The position numbers were made by a program, and so were the translations under genes. A DNA stretch of 64,000 bases, from assembly GCA_029260575.1 (NCBI GenBank), contig JAJDDB010000027.1, positions 560,501 to 624,500 of the forward strand, written 5' to 3'. This stretch comes from Phycisphaerales bacterium. GTDB taxonomy: Bacteria > Planctomycetota > Phycisphaerae > Phycisphaerales > SM1A02. The notes under the pieces are model-generated. The model was not told where the DNA came from. It worked only from the letters and a program-made list of their open reading frames with translations, and did no database searches. Below, in pieces: positions 32,973 through 42,232 of the stretch. Position 1 is the first letter of the stretch; every line of letters starts with the position of its first letter.

Positions 32973-33674
32973 ATGTTCGACAAGGTGTATGACAGTCCGG
33001 ATGCGGCACTGGAAGGTGTCGTGAAAGACGACATGATCGTGGCAGTCGGCGGATTCGGCCTGTGCGGGATTCCCGAACTGCTCATCGTTGCGTTACGTGA
33101 TTCAGGCGTGAAGAATCTGACTGCGGTCTCTAACAACGCCGGTGTTGACGACTGGGGCCTCGGCCTGCTGCTTCAGACGCGACAGATACGCAAAATGCTC
33201 AGTTCCTATGTCGGTGAAAACGCGGAGTTTGAACGCCAGTTCGTCTCCGGCGAGCTGGAACTGGAATTCTGCCCACAAGGGACGCTCGCAGAGCGGATGC
33301 GGGCAGGAGGAGCCGGCATTCCCGGGTTCTACACCAAGACCGGCGCAGGCACACTTGTCGCTGAGGGCAAGCCCACGATGGATTTCGAAGGCGAATCCTA
33401 CATTCTCGAACGCGGCATCCGGGCTGATTTATCGCTTGTAAAGGCTTATGCCGCAGATAGATCTGGAAATCTGATCTTTCGGAAAACGGCCCGGAACTTC
33501 AACCCGCTGGTGGCGACGTGTGGCAAGGTCTGTGTGGCTGAAGTCGAGAAAATCGTAGACACCGGCGATCTCGATCCTGATCAGATCCACACGCCGGGCA
33601 TCTTTGTGGACAGGATCGTTCAGACCGATTCTGAAAAGCGGATCGAGCAACGAACTGTGACAGAACGCTCCTGA
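32973..33674 (+). CDS. 3-oxoacid CoA-transferase, subunit A
   Basis: 233 residues. The family-I CoA-transferase subunit-A signature G-G-F-G-L-C-G-I-P-E occurs at about residue 25, followed by S-N-N-A-G-V-D-D-W-G-L-G and G-I-P-G-F-Y-T-K-T-G-A-G-T. It transfers CoA between succinyl-CoA (or acetyl-CoA) and acetoacetate or a similar acid. Subunit A binds the acid/CoA scaffold, but the catalytic Glu lies in subunit B, which normally follows directly. Here the next gene is unrelated and no subunit B occurs in the window, so the partner must be elsewhere. A leaderless start is indicated by TACACT 7 nt upstream. Confidence 0.9.
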   Translation: MFDKVYDSPDAALEGVVKDDMIVAVGGFGLCGIPELLIVALRDSGVKNLTAVSNNAGVDDWGLGLLLQTRQIRKMLSSYVGENAEFERQFVSGELELEFCPQGTLAERMRAGGAGIPGFYTKTGAGTLVAEGKPTMDFEGESYILERGIRADLSLVKAYAADRSGNLIFRKTARNFNPLVATCGKVCVAEVEKIVDTGDLDPDQIHTPGIFVDRIVQTDSEKRIEQRTVTERS

Positions 33675-33876
33675 TTGGCTGGGAGGTCAACTGGTGTTGA
33701 TTTATCGGCCGCAACAGGCGGTCGAACCGTGGTTTTGCCGATTTCGTGCCATAGAGCTGCGGTGCATACGTTGGACCTTCAGTATCCAGGAAAAGGCCGA
33801 TGGTCTCTGCGTACGCATGATTTTTAGCATCTGCCTGAGTCTCCCGGATGAAACCCCAGAACAGGAGCGAGTGAGG

Positions 33877-35250
33877 ATGAGAATCCGCTTTCGATCAATA
33901 CAAATGTTCACAGCCGGCGCAGTCGTTGCCGGTGCAGCACTCTTTGGCTCGACCCCTGTGGCCCAGGCACAATTCGGTCAGGCTGTAGCGATCCAGGAAC
34001 TCATGAAACCCGAGTTTCTGAATCGTGACCTGATCATCTTCGTCGAGGGTTTGGACCTCGATTCGGAACAGCAGATCATTATCGAGAGCATGTTCGAGAA
34101 CTATCGCGATGACTTTGAGTCAGGTCTGGCGAAGCTGCGAGACAGCTTTGAGGCGATGCGTTCAGACTTGAATCCAGATGATCCGGAGCGCGTCCTCAAA
34201 ATGGTGTTCGCGCCGTTTGAAAAATGGCGCGGCGAACGTGAGGTAATCCGCGACAATTTTCTGCAGAACGTAAAGCTCGTTCTCAGTGAAAGACAACTTT
34301 CACAGTGGGCCAGCTTCGAGATGCGACTGCTGCGTGAGAAAACCATGGATCGTGGTTTGCTCTCCGGCGAGCACATGAACCTCTTTCACGTTCTGCAGGA
34401 CATGCATCTTGATGAACGTATGATGCTGTCCATCGAGCCGATCCTCAACGAATATGCTCGCGAACTCGACAGCGCCCTCAAGATTCGCAATGAAGCAATC
34501 AACGATACGCAGGGCAATATGCTGCAGGCGTTGCAGGACTCGGACAGCACTAGAATGCTGAAAGTCGTTGATAAGCAAACCGATCTGAGAGTTTCGGTTC
34601 GCAATATCAATGATCATTATGTGCAGGCAATCACCGCGGCTCTGCCGAACCCGCAATCCGAAACGTTCTACGCCAACGCGATGGCCCGGGGGTATCCGAA
34701 GATTTTCCGGCGCAATTCCGCAGAGAAACTCTATGAAGCTGCTCTGGTCCATGAAGACCTCGATCCGGATTTGAAGTCGTCCGTTCGAGAACTGTATGAA
34801 AACTACTCGGCGGCTCTTGAAAACATCGACCAGCGGCTGTTGGACATGATCCGTGCGCACGAGCCGGCGGCCGAACGGCAACATGCACAGGCTGCCGCAG
34901 CACGAATGAACAACCAGCCGTACTCGCGCATGCCCAACCCGTCGATCGTGGAGTTTCGCAAGCGCGATGAAATGGTTCGCGAGAACGTTGAACTTCTGCG
35001 GTGGACTGTCGGCGACGAGATATTCATGTCGCTGCCGGGTGCAACCCGCTGGCAGCGTCCCACACGACCCGAGCGCACAACGGACAACCTGCAGACAACC
35101 GTCGGTGACTCGAAGGGTGTCCCCAGTCGAGGCAATCGGAGTCTGACTGCCGGTGACGATGGTAAATCCAGAGGTTCCGCTGGTGGAAGTGCTGCTGGCA
35201 CTGACAAGAAAAAGAAGGACCCGAATGAACCAGGTCCGCCGGATGAGTGA
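33877..35250 (+). CDS. exported helical protein, Spy-like, at head of secretion operon
   Basis: 457 residues. Signal peptide (residues 1-31, A-G-A-V-V-A-G-A-A-L-F-G...A-Q-A). The mature part is almost entirely helical with repeated L-D-x-x-Q and E-R-Q-L patterns (L-D-L-D-S-E-Q-Q, L-S-E-R-Q-L-S-Q-W, L-D-E-R-M-M-L-S), reminiscent of periplasmic Spy/CpxP LTxxQ proteins. The last ~60 residues are disordered, with Gly, Ser, Lys and Pro. Exact function unknown; a periplasmic chaperone is a guess. ATG 33877 follows AGGAGCGAGTGAGG. It precedes gspE by 69 bp and may be the first gene of the secretion operon. Confidence 0.65.
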   Translation: MRIRFRSIQMFTAGAVVAGAALFGSTPVAQAQFGQAVAIQELMKPEFLNRDLIIFVEGLDLDSEQQIIIESMFENYRDDFESGLAKLRDSFEAMRSDLNPDDPERVLKMVFAPFEKWRGEREVIRDNFLQNVKLVLSERQLSQWASFEMRLLREKTMDRGLLSGEHMNLFHVLQDMHLDERMMLSIEPILNEYARELDSALKIRNEAINDTQGNMLQALQDSDSTRMLKVVDKQTDLRVSVRNINDHYVQAITAALPNPQSETFYANAMARGYPKIFRRNSAEKLYEAALVHEDLDPDLKSSVRELYENYSAALENIDQRLLDMIRAHEPAAERQHAQAAAARMNNQPYSRMPNPSIVEFRKRDEMVRENVELLRWTVGDEIFMSLPGATRWQRPTRPERTTDNLQTTVGDSKGVPSRGNRSLTAGDDGKSRGSAGGSAAGTDKKKKDPNEPGPPDE

Positions 35251-35319
35251 TTTCAGCCACGCCGCGCATCATGTGTACGTGAGGGTCATTCAACACAACA
35301 GCTTTGATCAGGAAAATCC

Positions 35320-37002
35320 TTGAGCGAATCAGATCCCACAATGTCGATGCAGGACCAGATCCAGTCTCTTGGTGCGCCCACCACGAACGGTGATACATCC
35401 TCTGCAAATGGTCACGCGGTTCACGTACCTACCGATGACGAGTCGATCCGCCAGCGCTGTGTACTGCTTGGAATCGACTGGCTGGAAAAAGCGCCTGAGG
35501 TGGACAAGCCTGTCATCGAGTTGATCGAGTCGGACACTGCGGTGCGCTTGCGCGTTGTGCCGATCCGCATTGAAGACGAGCGGCTGGTTGTCGCCATGAT
35601 CAACCCGCTGGACACCGCAGCAGCAGACGAAGTTTCCACACTCGCACAGCGACCGATCACCCGACTCGGTCTGGACGCCAAGGCGTTCGGCGAGTTGATG
35701 CGTGAACATTACGGGACGACTGCTGCGCGCATGGCAGAAAGCCTCGCTGGTGATGCTGATGAATCAGGCGATCTGGAACACAATCTCGATGCGATTGATG
35801 CGGATGACATTCACCGCATGGCAGAACAGCCCACGCTCATCAATCTTGTCAACCTGCTTCTGCTGGAAGCGATTCAGCAGCGCACCAGTGACGTGCATAT
35901 TGAGCCGTTCGAGAATGAACTCAAGATCAAGTACCGCGTTGACGGCGTGTTGCAGGAACAGCCCCCGCCGCCGAAACACCTGCAACCGGCGCTGATCGGC
36001 CGCATCAAGATCATGAGCGGCATGAATATCGCCGAGCGGTACGTGCCGCAGGACGGCCATATCACGCTGCGATTTGAAGGGCGCAAGGTCGACATTCGTG
36101 TCTCGACTGTGCCGACGTTGTACGGCGAATCGGTGGTCATGCGTATTCTTGACAAGAGCGCGCTTCCGCTGGACCTGCAACATCTGGGCATGCGCGAAGA
36201 TTTGCGCGATGAGATGGACCGGCTGATCTCCAAGCCGCACGGCATGGTGCTCGTCACCGGCCCGACCGGCTCGGGTAAAACGACGACGTTGTATGCAGCA
36301 TTGTCAAAACTCTACGACCCTCGTAAAAAGATCATCACGATCGAAGATCCGGTTGAATACGAACTGCACGGCATCAACCAGATTCCGGTCAACCCCAAGC
36401 GTGGCTTGACGTTCGCAACCGGATTGCGGCACATTCTGCGTCAGGACCCGGACATCATCTTCGTCGGCGAAATCCGAGACAGTGAAACCGCAGAGATTGC
36501 AATTCGATCTGCGCTGACCGGCCACCTGATTTTCTCGACGCTGCATACGAATGATGCCTTGAGTTCCATCGGCCGACTCATCGATATGGGATGCGAACCA
36601 TTCCTTGTTGCGTCGGTGCTGGAAGGCGCGTTGGCGCAGCGGCTGGGGCGGCGCATCTGCGAGAAATGCCGAGAGCGCATTCCAATGGGCGAAGATGTTC
36701 AACACCGGCTGCGCCCTGCGGAATTGGAGTTGTTTGATGGCATGGAATATCGCGGCGCAGGCTGCGATCAGTGCAACGGTTCTGGTTTTTACGGTCGAAT
36801 CGGGTTCTTCGAACTGGTGCGGATCAACGCTGCCCTGCGGCGCGGGATTACCGAAAGCCTGAACGCAGCTGAACTCGCACCGCTGACCAGTTCGAATTAC
36901 ACAGTGATGCGGCAGGACGGCATCCAGGCAGCCGCCAATGGCCTGACACGAATCAGTGAAGTCTTGCGGGCGACGCAAGACGTTGAAGATGAGGGCGATT
37001 GA
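35320..37002 (+). CDS. gspE: type II secretion / type IV pilus assembly ATPase GspE
   Basis: 560 residues. An N-terminal GspE-N domain (about 35-150) precedes the hexameric ATPase: Walker A G-P-T-G-S-G-K-T-T (about residue 311), Asp box I-T-I-E-D-P-V-E, Walker B D-P-D-I-I-F-V-G-E-I-R-D, His box L-H-T-N-D-A. A tetracysteine zinc motif (C-E-K-C and C-D-Q-C-N-G, about 447-487) is typical of GspE/PilB. It powers pseudopilus assembly at the inner membrane. The TTG start at 35320 follows CAGG at 7 nt; ATG 35341 is an alternative. Its stop overlaps gspF. Confidence 0.95.
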   Translation: MSESDPTMSMQDQIQSLGAPTTNGDTSSANGHAVHVPTDDESIRQRCVLLGIDWLEKAPEVDKPVIELIESDTAVRLRVVPIRIEDERLVVAMINPLDTAAADEVSTLAQRPITRLGLDAKAFGELMREHYGTTAARMAESLAGDADESGDLEHNLDAIDADDIHRMAEQPTLINLVNLLLLEAIQQRTSDVHIEPFENELKIKYRVDGVLQEQPPPPKHLQPALIGRIKIMSGMNIAERYVPQDGHITLRFEGRKVDIRVSTVPTLYGESVVMRILDKSALPLDLQHLGMREDLRDEMDRLISKPHGMVLVTGPTGSGKTTTLYAALSKLYDPRKKIITIEDPVEYELHGINQIPVNPKRGLTFATGLRHILRQDPDIIFVGEIRDSETAEIAIRSALTGHLIFSTLHTNDALSSIGRLIDMGCEPFLVASVLEGALAQRLGRRICEKCRERIPMGEDVQHRLRPAELELFDGMEYRGAGCDQCNGSGFYGRIGFFELVRINAALRRGITESLNAAELAPLTSSNYTVMRQDGIQAAANGLTRISEVLRATQDVEDEGD

Positions 37003-38327
37003 GTTCCGGCATGCCCAGTTTTCGATACCAGTCTGTGACATCGCAAGGTCAGTCCCGAAGCGGCATTCTTGATGCCCGGGACCGAGCAGAAGTCGTGCGC
37101 GAACTCGCAACCCGCGGTGAGACAGCAATGGCCGTGAACGCACTGGAAACGAACGGCGTCGTAACGAAAGTCAGAGCAAGTTCGCGCACCGCCGCCCCGA
37201 AACCGAAACCACATACCGCCACGCCGACAGCAAAGAAAACTGCAGCCGGCACATCGCGGCTGTCATTCATGCGATCGGCTCGGCCGTCGCTCAGCCAGAC
37301 CGAGATGGCTTCACTCATCCGCGAGCTCGCCACCGCAATCGAAGCGGGCCTGCCGTTGATGCAATCGCTGCGCACCATGCGCCGCCAGGCGTCGGGGAAA
37401 GCGATGCCCGTCATTCTCGAGCACTTGATTGAACGCGTCGAAGCGGGCGATCCGCTGCATGTGGCTGCACGCGAGTATGGCCCACCGTTCACAGACATGA
37501 TCATCGGCATGCTGCGTGCAGCCGATGCGTCGGGCAAGATGAGCGATGTGCTGCACCAGCTTGCGGATCTGCTGGAACGAGCAGTCGAGCTGCGCAGGGA
37601 AGTCTTCGGCGCAACGTTGTATCCGATGATCGTTGCAGTGTTGATCATCATGAGTGTGATCATTCTGGTGACAGTTCTTGTGCCGAAGTTGATCGCACCG
37701 CTTGCTGCGAATTCATCGTTTACGATGCCGCTGCCGACGGTCATTGTCCTTGGCATTGCGGAATTTTTTGCGTCGTACTGGCTGATCTGTATTTCGGCGA
37801 TCGTGGTCACAGTCGTCGCATCGCGCATGTGGATTCGTATTCCGGCAAACCGATTGCGATTTGATTATTGGATGATCAAAATGCCGATCATCGGCCCGCT
37901 GTTGCGCGATGTCGCAGTAGCGAGATTCACCCGCACAATGGGAACGCTGACAAGTGCTGGCCTGCCGCTCTTGGATTCACTTCGCATTACACAGGGCACG
38001 CTCGGCAACAAGGCCATGATCGCTGCACTGGATGACGTGCAGGACAAGGTGACAGGCGGCAAGAGTCTTGCGGAACCGCTGGAGCGCAGCGGCCTGTTTC
38101 CCCCGCTGCTTATTCAGGTTGTCGGGCTTGGCGAACGTTCCGGCCGACTTGAGAACATGTTATTGCACGCAGCGACTGCGTTTGATCGGCGCGTCAATAC
38201 CTCGGTCAAAGTGTTTACCAAAGCCCTGCCTCCGGTCCTGTTGATCGTCATGGCGGCGGTAGGCGGTTTCATTCTTGCAGCGATTCTATTGCCGCTTCTT
38301 TCCATGCAGGAAGCAATGGCAGGTTAA
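36999..38327 (+). CDS. gspF: type II secretion inner-membrane platform protein GspF
   Basis: 442 residues. After an N-terminal F-R-Y-Q-S-V...A-R-D-R-A-E-V-V-R-E-L domain and a basic Ala/Thr/Lys linker (~50-85), two copies of the T2SF domain follow, each with F-T-R-x-M/E-L-A...G-L-P-L-x-x-S-L patterns (about residues 105 and 310) and membrane helices at about 205-228, 250-275 and 405-430. GspF couples the ATPase to pseudopilin assembly. The TTG start at 36999 overlaps the gspE stop (TTGA); ATG 37011 is an alternative. Confidence 0.93.
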   Translation: MSSGMPSFRYQSVTSQGQSRSGILDARDRAEVVRELATRGETAMAVNALETNGVVTKVRASSRTAAPKPKPHTATPTAKKTAAGTSRLSFMRSARPSLSQTEMASLIRELATAIEAGLPLMQSLRTMRRQASGKAMPVILEHLIERVEAGDPLHVAAREYGPPFTDMIIGMLRAADASGKMSDVLHQLADLLERAVELRREVFGATLYPMIVAVLIIMSVIILVTVLVPKLIAPLAANSSFTMPLPTVIVLGIAEFFASYWLICISAIVVTVVASRMWIRIPANRLRFDYWMIKMPIIGPLLRDVAVARFTRTMGTLTSAGLPLLDSLRITQGTLGNKAMIAALDDVQDKVTGGKSLAEPLERSGLFPPLLIQVVGLGERSGRLENMLLHAATAFDRRVNTSVKVFTKALPPVLLIVMAAVGGFILAAILLPLLSMQEAMAG

Positions 38328-38356
38328 TGGTGCTGTTGCACCAGGAGTATTTTGCA

Positions 38357-38782
38357 ATGCGACGCTTTTCACGAACCAAATTACACACGACTCGACGACG
38401 AGGCGGCTTCACGTTGCTGGAAGTCATTGTCGTCGTCACCATCATCGCGCTGTTGGCAGCCATCGTCGCACCGAAGCTGTTGAGCAACATTGGACGCAGC
38501 AAACAGAAGGTCGCCACCGCTGAGGTAAAAAGCCTCGCGCAGCAGGTGCAACTTTGGATGGCAGATAACGGCGCCAGCCGCCTGCCGGACGACTTCGAAC
38601 TCGATTTGCTGCTGAGTGGTGATGACCCGTACCTCGCCAAGCAAGATGATCTTCTGGACCCCTGGGACAATCCATACATTCTCATTGTGCCCGGCGAGGA
38701 GAACCCGGACTTTGACATCAAGTCCTACGGCGCAGACGGACAGCCCGACGGTACCGGCGAAGACGCAGATGTCGTGAACTGA
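38357..38782 (+). CDS. gspG: major pseudopilin GspG
   Basis: 141 residues. The prepilin site R-R-G-G/F-T-L-L-E-V-I is followed by the hydrophobic helix I-V-V-V-T-I-I-A-L-L-A-A-I-V-A-P. The C-terminal part has the GspG features K-V-A-T-A-E-V-K-S-L, L-L-D-P-W-D-N-P-Y and F-D-I-K-S-Y-G-A-D-G. Processed by a prepilin peptidase, it forms the shaft of the secretion pseudopilus. ATG 38357 is chosen because CAGGAG lies 9 nt before it; a longer frame from 38327 overlaps gspF. Confidence 0.95.
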   Translation: MRRFSRTKLHTTRRRGGFTLLEVIVVVTIIALLAAIVAPKLLSNIGRSKQKVATAEVKSLAQQVQLWMADNGASRLPDDFELDLLLSGDDPYLAKQDDLLDPWDNPYILIVPGEENPDFDIKSYGADGQPDGTGEDADVVN

Positions 38783-38792
38783 AAATGCACTG

Positions 38793-39395
38793 ATGAACAC
38801 CGGACGAATACAACATCACAGTGCAGTTCGCCTCGGCTTCACACTCATTGAAGTCACGGTGGCCACTGTGATTATTGTGATCCTTGCAGCAATGATCATT
38901 CCTCGATTCAGTGGCACCGAACGCAGGCAATTTGAAGCGGTTGTTGAGCAGGTCAGCGACATGCTTGTCGTCTACGCCCACCGCGATCGCATGAACCGCC
39001 AGCCGGTCGGTATATTCCATGACTATGAGCGCAACTGGCTGACTGTTGTGCTGCTGGAAGATGAAGAAGCGCCGGGAACGGATCAATACGGATGGCGTGT
39101 TGATCCGATTGTCACGCCCGTCAAATTGCCCGATGACATTACCGAAGTGTTCGCAACTGAAGACCACAACATGGTGGACATCACGCAGTGGCCGCTGACG
39201 AATCGTTCGGATCAGTCGCGGCCGACGATCGCTCTTGAGATTGTCAGCGCGTCGTACTCTGCGACATTGACTTTGGAGCCACACGCCATGGCGCCGCGCG
39301 TGTCGTACTCATTTGATACGCAGCGACGGGGCGGCGCGAATGCGCGCGATCCGATTAATCTGGATCGCGGCGGTCGAAACCGGGAGGAGTGGTAA
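38793..39395 (+). CDS. GspH-like minor pseudopilin
   Basis: 200 residues. A prepilin motif G/F-T-L-I-E-V-T at about residue 15 and a hydrophobic helix to ~38 are followed by a beta-rich C-terminal domain (Q-P-V-G-I-F-H-D-Y-E-R-N-W-L-T-V-V-L-L-E-D). Position after gspG and length point to GspH, which sits near the pseudopilus tip. The C-terminus is Arg/Gly-rich. The stop TAA shares a base with the ATG of the next gene. Confidence 0.8.
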   Translation: MNTGRIQHHSAVRLGFTLIEVTVATVIIVILAAMIIPRFSGTERRQFEAVVEQVSDMLVVYAHRDRMNRQPVGIFHDYERNWLTVVLLEDEEAPGTDQYGWRVDPIVTPVKLPDDITEVFATEDHNMVDITQWPLTNRSDQSRPTIALEIVSASYSATLTLEPHAMAPRVSYSFDTQRRGGANARDPINLDRGGRNREEW

Positions 39396-39874
39396 TGCCA
39401 ACCAAGCATCGACACCACAACCGGCGGGCAATTGCACTGCTCGATGCAATCATCGGCGGAGTGCTGCTGGGCGTCGGCCTGACGGTCGTGCTGTCGATCG
39501 GCGGTCGATCTCTGAACAACCTCGCAGAAGGCGAACGCCGACTTACTGCATCGTGGCTTGCTGATGAAACGCTGTCGATGATTCTGGTGGAAGGGCCGGA
39601 TCAATACCCGAAGTTGTACGACCTTGATGGTACGTTTGAAGCGCCGTTTGACGGGTACAACTATGCGATTGACATTGACTTGCGCGAGTCGTCACTTCCG
39701 GCACATGTAACAGTATTGATTTCCTGGCCGGGCGCACGCGCTCCGGTGCAGATCGAGGCGGACATCGCGCCACGACAAGGAGAGGAATTCCAACCGCGCG
39801 AACCGATTGAACCCATTGAACGACAGGAGCGCTGGGATGCATATCGCGATGCACTCGAAGAAGAAGGCTTGTAA
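39395..39874 (+). CDS. GspI-like minor pseudopilin with atypical cleavage site
   Basis: 159 residues. A basic N-terminus is followed by a hydrophobic helix (about 14-38). At the place of the prepilin site there is A/I-A-L-L-D-A instead of G/F-T-L-L-E: Gly at -1 is replaced by Ala and Glu at +5 by Asp. Position between H and J and size support GspI. The remainder contains strands such as Y-N-Y-A-I-D-I-D-L-R and V-T-V-L-I-S-W. GGGAGGAG precedes ATG 39395; GTG 39389 is an alternative. Confidence 0.75.
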   Translation: MPTKHRHHNRRAIALLDAIIGGVLLGVGLTVVLSIGGRSLNNLAEGERRLTASWLADETLSMILVEGPDQYPKLYDLDGTFEAPFDGYNYAIDIDLRESSLPAHVTVLISWPGARAPVQIEADIAPRQGEEFQPREPIEPIERQERWDAYRDALEEEGL

Positions 39875-40889
39875 GCCGGGCCGCCGGACCGGCTTCACGC
39901 TGGTCGAGGTGCTCGTAGCAGGCGTCATCATTGCATTCATCATCGGCAGTGTGTCGACGACGGTTGGTCAACTTGCGCGCACGAAGAATTCTTCGAAGCA
40001 CCGGCTCACCGCGCATCTTCGAGCAGACGCAGCGCTGAATGCTCTTCGCGCAGATCTGGTTGCCGCTGTGCGCGATACTGACCTGTTCTATACGCATCTT
40101 CAGATTGTTGACGATCTCCGCGATACGCCGGCCGGCATAATGGATCGTGATGAACTGCTTGTCTTCAATACCAAGCTTCGTTCGGTGCGCGATCTTTCAT
40201 TCCAGGGAGAAGGACTCGAGTACGAATCACAGTATCGTATTGAAGATGATGAAATGGGTCCGGTTTTATGGCAGCGCCGCGATTCCGTGCCGGATGAATA
40301 CACACTCGGCGGCGGTCAGGCGACGCCGAAGGTCGAGGGTATTCTTGGCCTTTCGGTTCAAGCATACGATGGCCTGGACTGGCATGACGAATGGGATTCG
40401 GATGATGATGGCCTTCCGCTGGCGGTGCGCATCACAGTGACTGCAAGCGGGCACAGCAATGATGAAGATCTGGCGACAGCTCCGGTCGCAATCCTGCGCA
40501 CGGTCGTTTCGATCGATCGAGTTGTTCCACCACGTGATTGGCTTCTGCCGTCACCCGAGGAGGAACTCGAACTCGATGACTACCTCAATGAATTGCTCGC
40601 AAACTTCGGACAGCAAACTCCTGCGGTGAATGACAACGAAAACGGCGAAGGCTCCATGGCGCCCATCGTGGAATTTGACGGCTCAACAGGTTCTTTGGAA
40701 AGCCTTGATGGATTCGAAGGCGCTGAACGAATCCGCGACCGGCGAGGTGGCGGGGGCGGCGGTGGTGGTGCGAATCCCGGCGGCGGGCGACCAGGCTCCG
40801 GCGGTCCATCTGGAACCGGTTCTGGTAGCGGCGGTCGTCCGACCGGAGCAAACAGCGGAAGCTCCGGCAACCAGGGGGTCGATGAATGA
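39837..40889 (+). CDS. GspJ-like minor pseudopilin with Gly-rich tail
   Basis: 350 residues. Prepilin motif T-G/F-T-L-V-E-V-L at about residue 19, hydrophobic helix, then a GspJ-type beta domain (D-A-A-L-N-A-L-R-A-D-L, Y-R-I-E-D-D). The last ~55 residues are a disordered R-R-G-G-G-G-G-G-G-G tail with Pro, Ser and Gly repeats, unusual for GspJ. The ATG at 39837 follows CAGGAG and overlaps the previous gene by 38 bp; ATG 39849 is an alternative. ATGA overlap with gspK downstream. Confidence 0.82.
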   Translation: MHIAMHSKKKACKPGRRTGFTLVEVLVAGVIIAFIIGSVSTTVGQLARTKNSSKHRLTAHLRADAALNALRADLVAAVRDTDLFYTHLQIVDDLRDTPAGIMDRDELLVFNTKLRSVRDLSFQGEGLEYESQYRIEDDEMGPVLWQRRDSVPDEYTLGGGQATPKVEGILGLSVQAYDGLDWHDEWDSDDDGLPLAVRITVTASGHSNDEDLATAPVAILRTVVSIDRVVPPRDWLLPSPEEELELDDYLNELLANFGQQTPAVNDNENGEGSMAPIVEFDGSTGSLESLDGFEGAERIRDRRGGGGGGGGANPGGGRPGSGGPSGTGSGSGGRPTGANSGSSGNQGVDE

Positions 40890-42232
40890 TGCAAACTCCG
40901 GTGAAAATTCGACGCACGACACGCCGACAGCGCGGATCAGTTATCATCATCGTGATCTGGACGATTGCGATTGCGTCACTGCTGACAGCTTCGGTGCAAC
41001 TGCTGAGCTACCGGCAGGCGACGTTCGGCAGCGATGCAGTCGAGCGCATACAAGCACGATGGGCAGCCCGATCGGGCATCGAGAACACCATCGCAGTCAT
41101 GGCGGATCACACGCAGCGCCCCTACCCCGAAGATTCCTTTGCAATCTTCCGTGATATGGAAGTCGTTTCGTTCGGACAGGTCGGCACCGCAACATACGAT
41201 ATTCAACATTTTCGCGACAACCGAAAATGGGCTGGTCCGATGGATGAGCACGCCCGCATAAATGTCAATCACAGCCAGACGTCCGCGGCTTCGCTGATGC
41301 TGCTGGATGACATGACAATCGACGTGGCAGATGCAATTTCCGACTGGATCGACGACAACAACCAGGCAGGATTGTTCGGCGTGGAACGCGACTGGTACCT
41401 CAGTCGTGAATCACCCTATGAACCGCGCAATGGCGCGATGCGCAGCGTTGCTGAACTTGAACTCGTCGCAGGCGTCTGGCCTGAATATCTGCGCGGTGAA
41501 GACTGGAATCTGAACAGTCGATTGGACCGCAATGAAGATGACGATGCGCGCACCTGGCCGCCGGATGAACCGGACAATCTTCTGGATGCGGGTTGGTCGC
41601 AATTGCTTACGGTGTATTCAATTGATCATGGGGCAACATCGTCCGGCGAGCCGCGTTTGCAGTTGAAGCGCGCGTCCCCCGAAGAGTTAATGGAGCGTCT
41701 CGGCATTGATGACCTGCAGGCGTTGGCGCTGATTGCATTCGGGCGCAATCCGAACAATCGCACGGTTGATCTGGTCACAACCCAGTTGTCGCGCATCACC
41801 GCCAACGGTCAGATCAGCGGGCAGCCGGTCAATCCGTTCATCCGTGACCTGACATATGACCAGATACGCATGGTGCTCGAAGAGACGCTGGTCGCCCATC
41901 CGGAAGAAAAGCAACCCGGACGAATGAATATCAATACTGTGCCTGAGCAGTTCCTGCGGGACCTCATCGCTGATGAGACGCTGGCTGATGAGATCATCTA
42001 CTTGCGCAACAGCCGGGCTGAGGGCATTGTCTCGATGTTGGAATTGCAGACGATTCCCGGACTGAATGCAGACCTGTGGATCAGGCTATACGACATGTTT
42101 GATAGCAAAAGCAACGTCTATTCGATCTCGTCAGTGGGGCGATCTGAATCAACTGGTGCAGAAGTTGAAATCATCGTCGTTGTGGATCGTTCTACAGTGC
42201 CAATCCGCATTCTTGAGTACAGAGAACAGTGA
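40886..42232 (+). CDS. gspK: minor pseudopilin GspK
   Basis: 448 residues. The site R-Q-R-G/S-V-I-I-I-V-I-W lacks Glu+5, as expected for GspK, which caps the pseudopilus with GspI and GspJ. Later features are the D-E-H-A-R-I-N-V-N segment, two SAM-like helical parts (D-V-A-D-A-I-S-D-W-I-D-D-N; P-G-R-M-N-I-N-T-V-P-E-Q-F-L) and a C-terminal strand domain (Y-S-I-S-S-V-G). Start ATG overlaps the GspJ-like stop by 4 bp, and its own stop overlaps the next start by 4 bp, so translation is coupled. Confidence 0.92.
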   Translation: MMQTPVKIRRTTRRQRGSVIIIVIWTIAIASLLTASVQLLSYRQATFGSDAVERIQARWAARSGIENTIAVMADHTQRPYPEDSFAIFRDMEVVSFGQVGTATYDIQHFRDNRKWAGPMDEHARINVNHSQTSAASLMLLDDMTIDVADAISDWIDDNNQAGLFGVERDWYLSRESPYEPRNGAMRSVAELELVAGVWPEYLRGEDWNLNSRLDRNEDDDARTWPPDEPDNLLDAGWSQLLTVYSIDHGATSSGEPRLQLKRASPEELMERLGIDDLQALALIAFGRNPNNRTVDLVTTQLSRITANGQISGQPVNPFIRDLTYDQIRMVLEETLVAHPEEKQPGRMNINTVPEQFLRDLIADETLADEIIYLRNSRAEGIVSMLELQTIPGLNADLWIRLYDMFDSKSNVYSISSVGRSESTGAEVEIIVVVDRSTVPIRILEYREQ

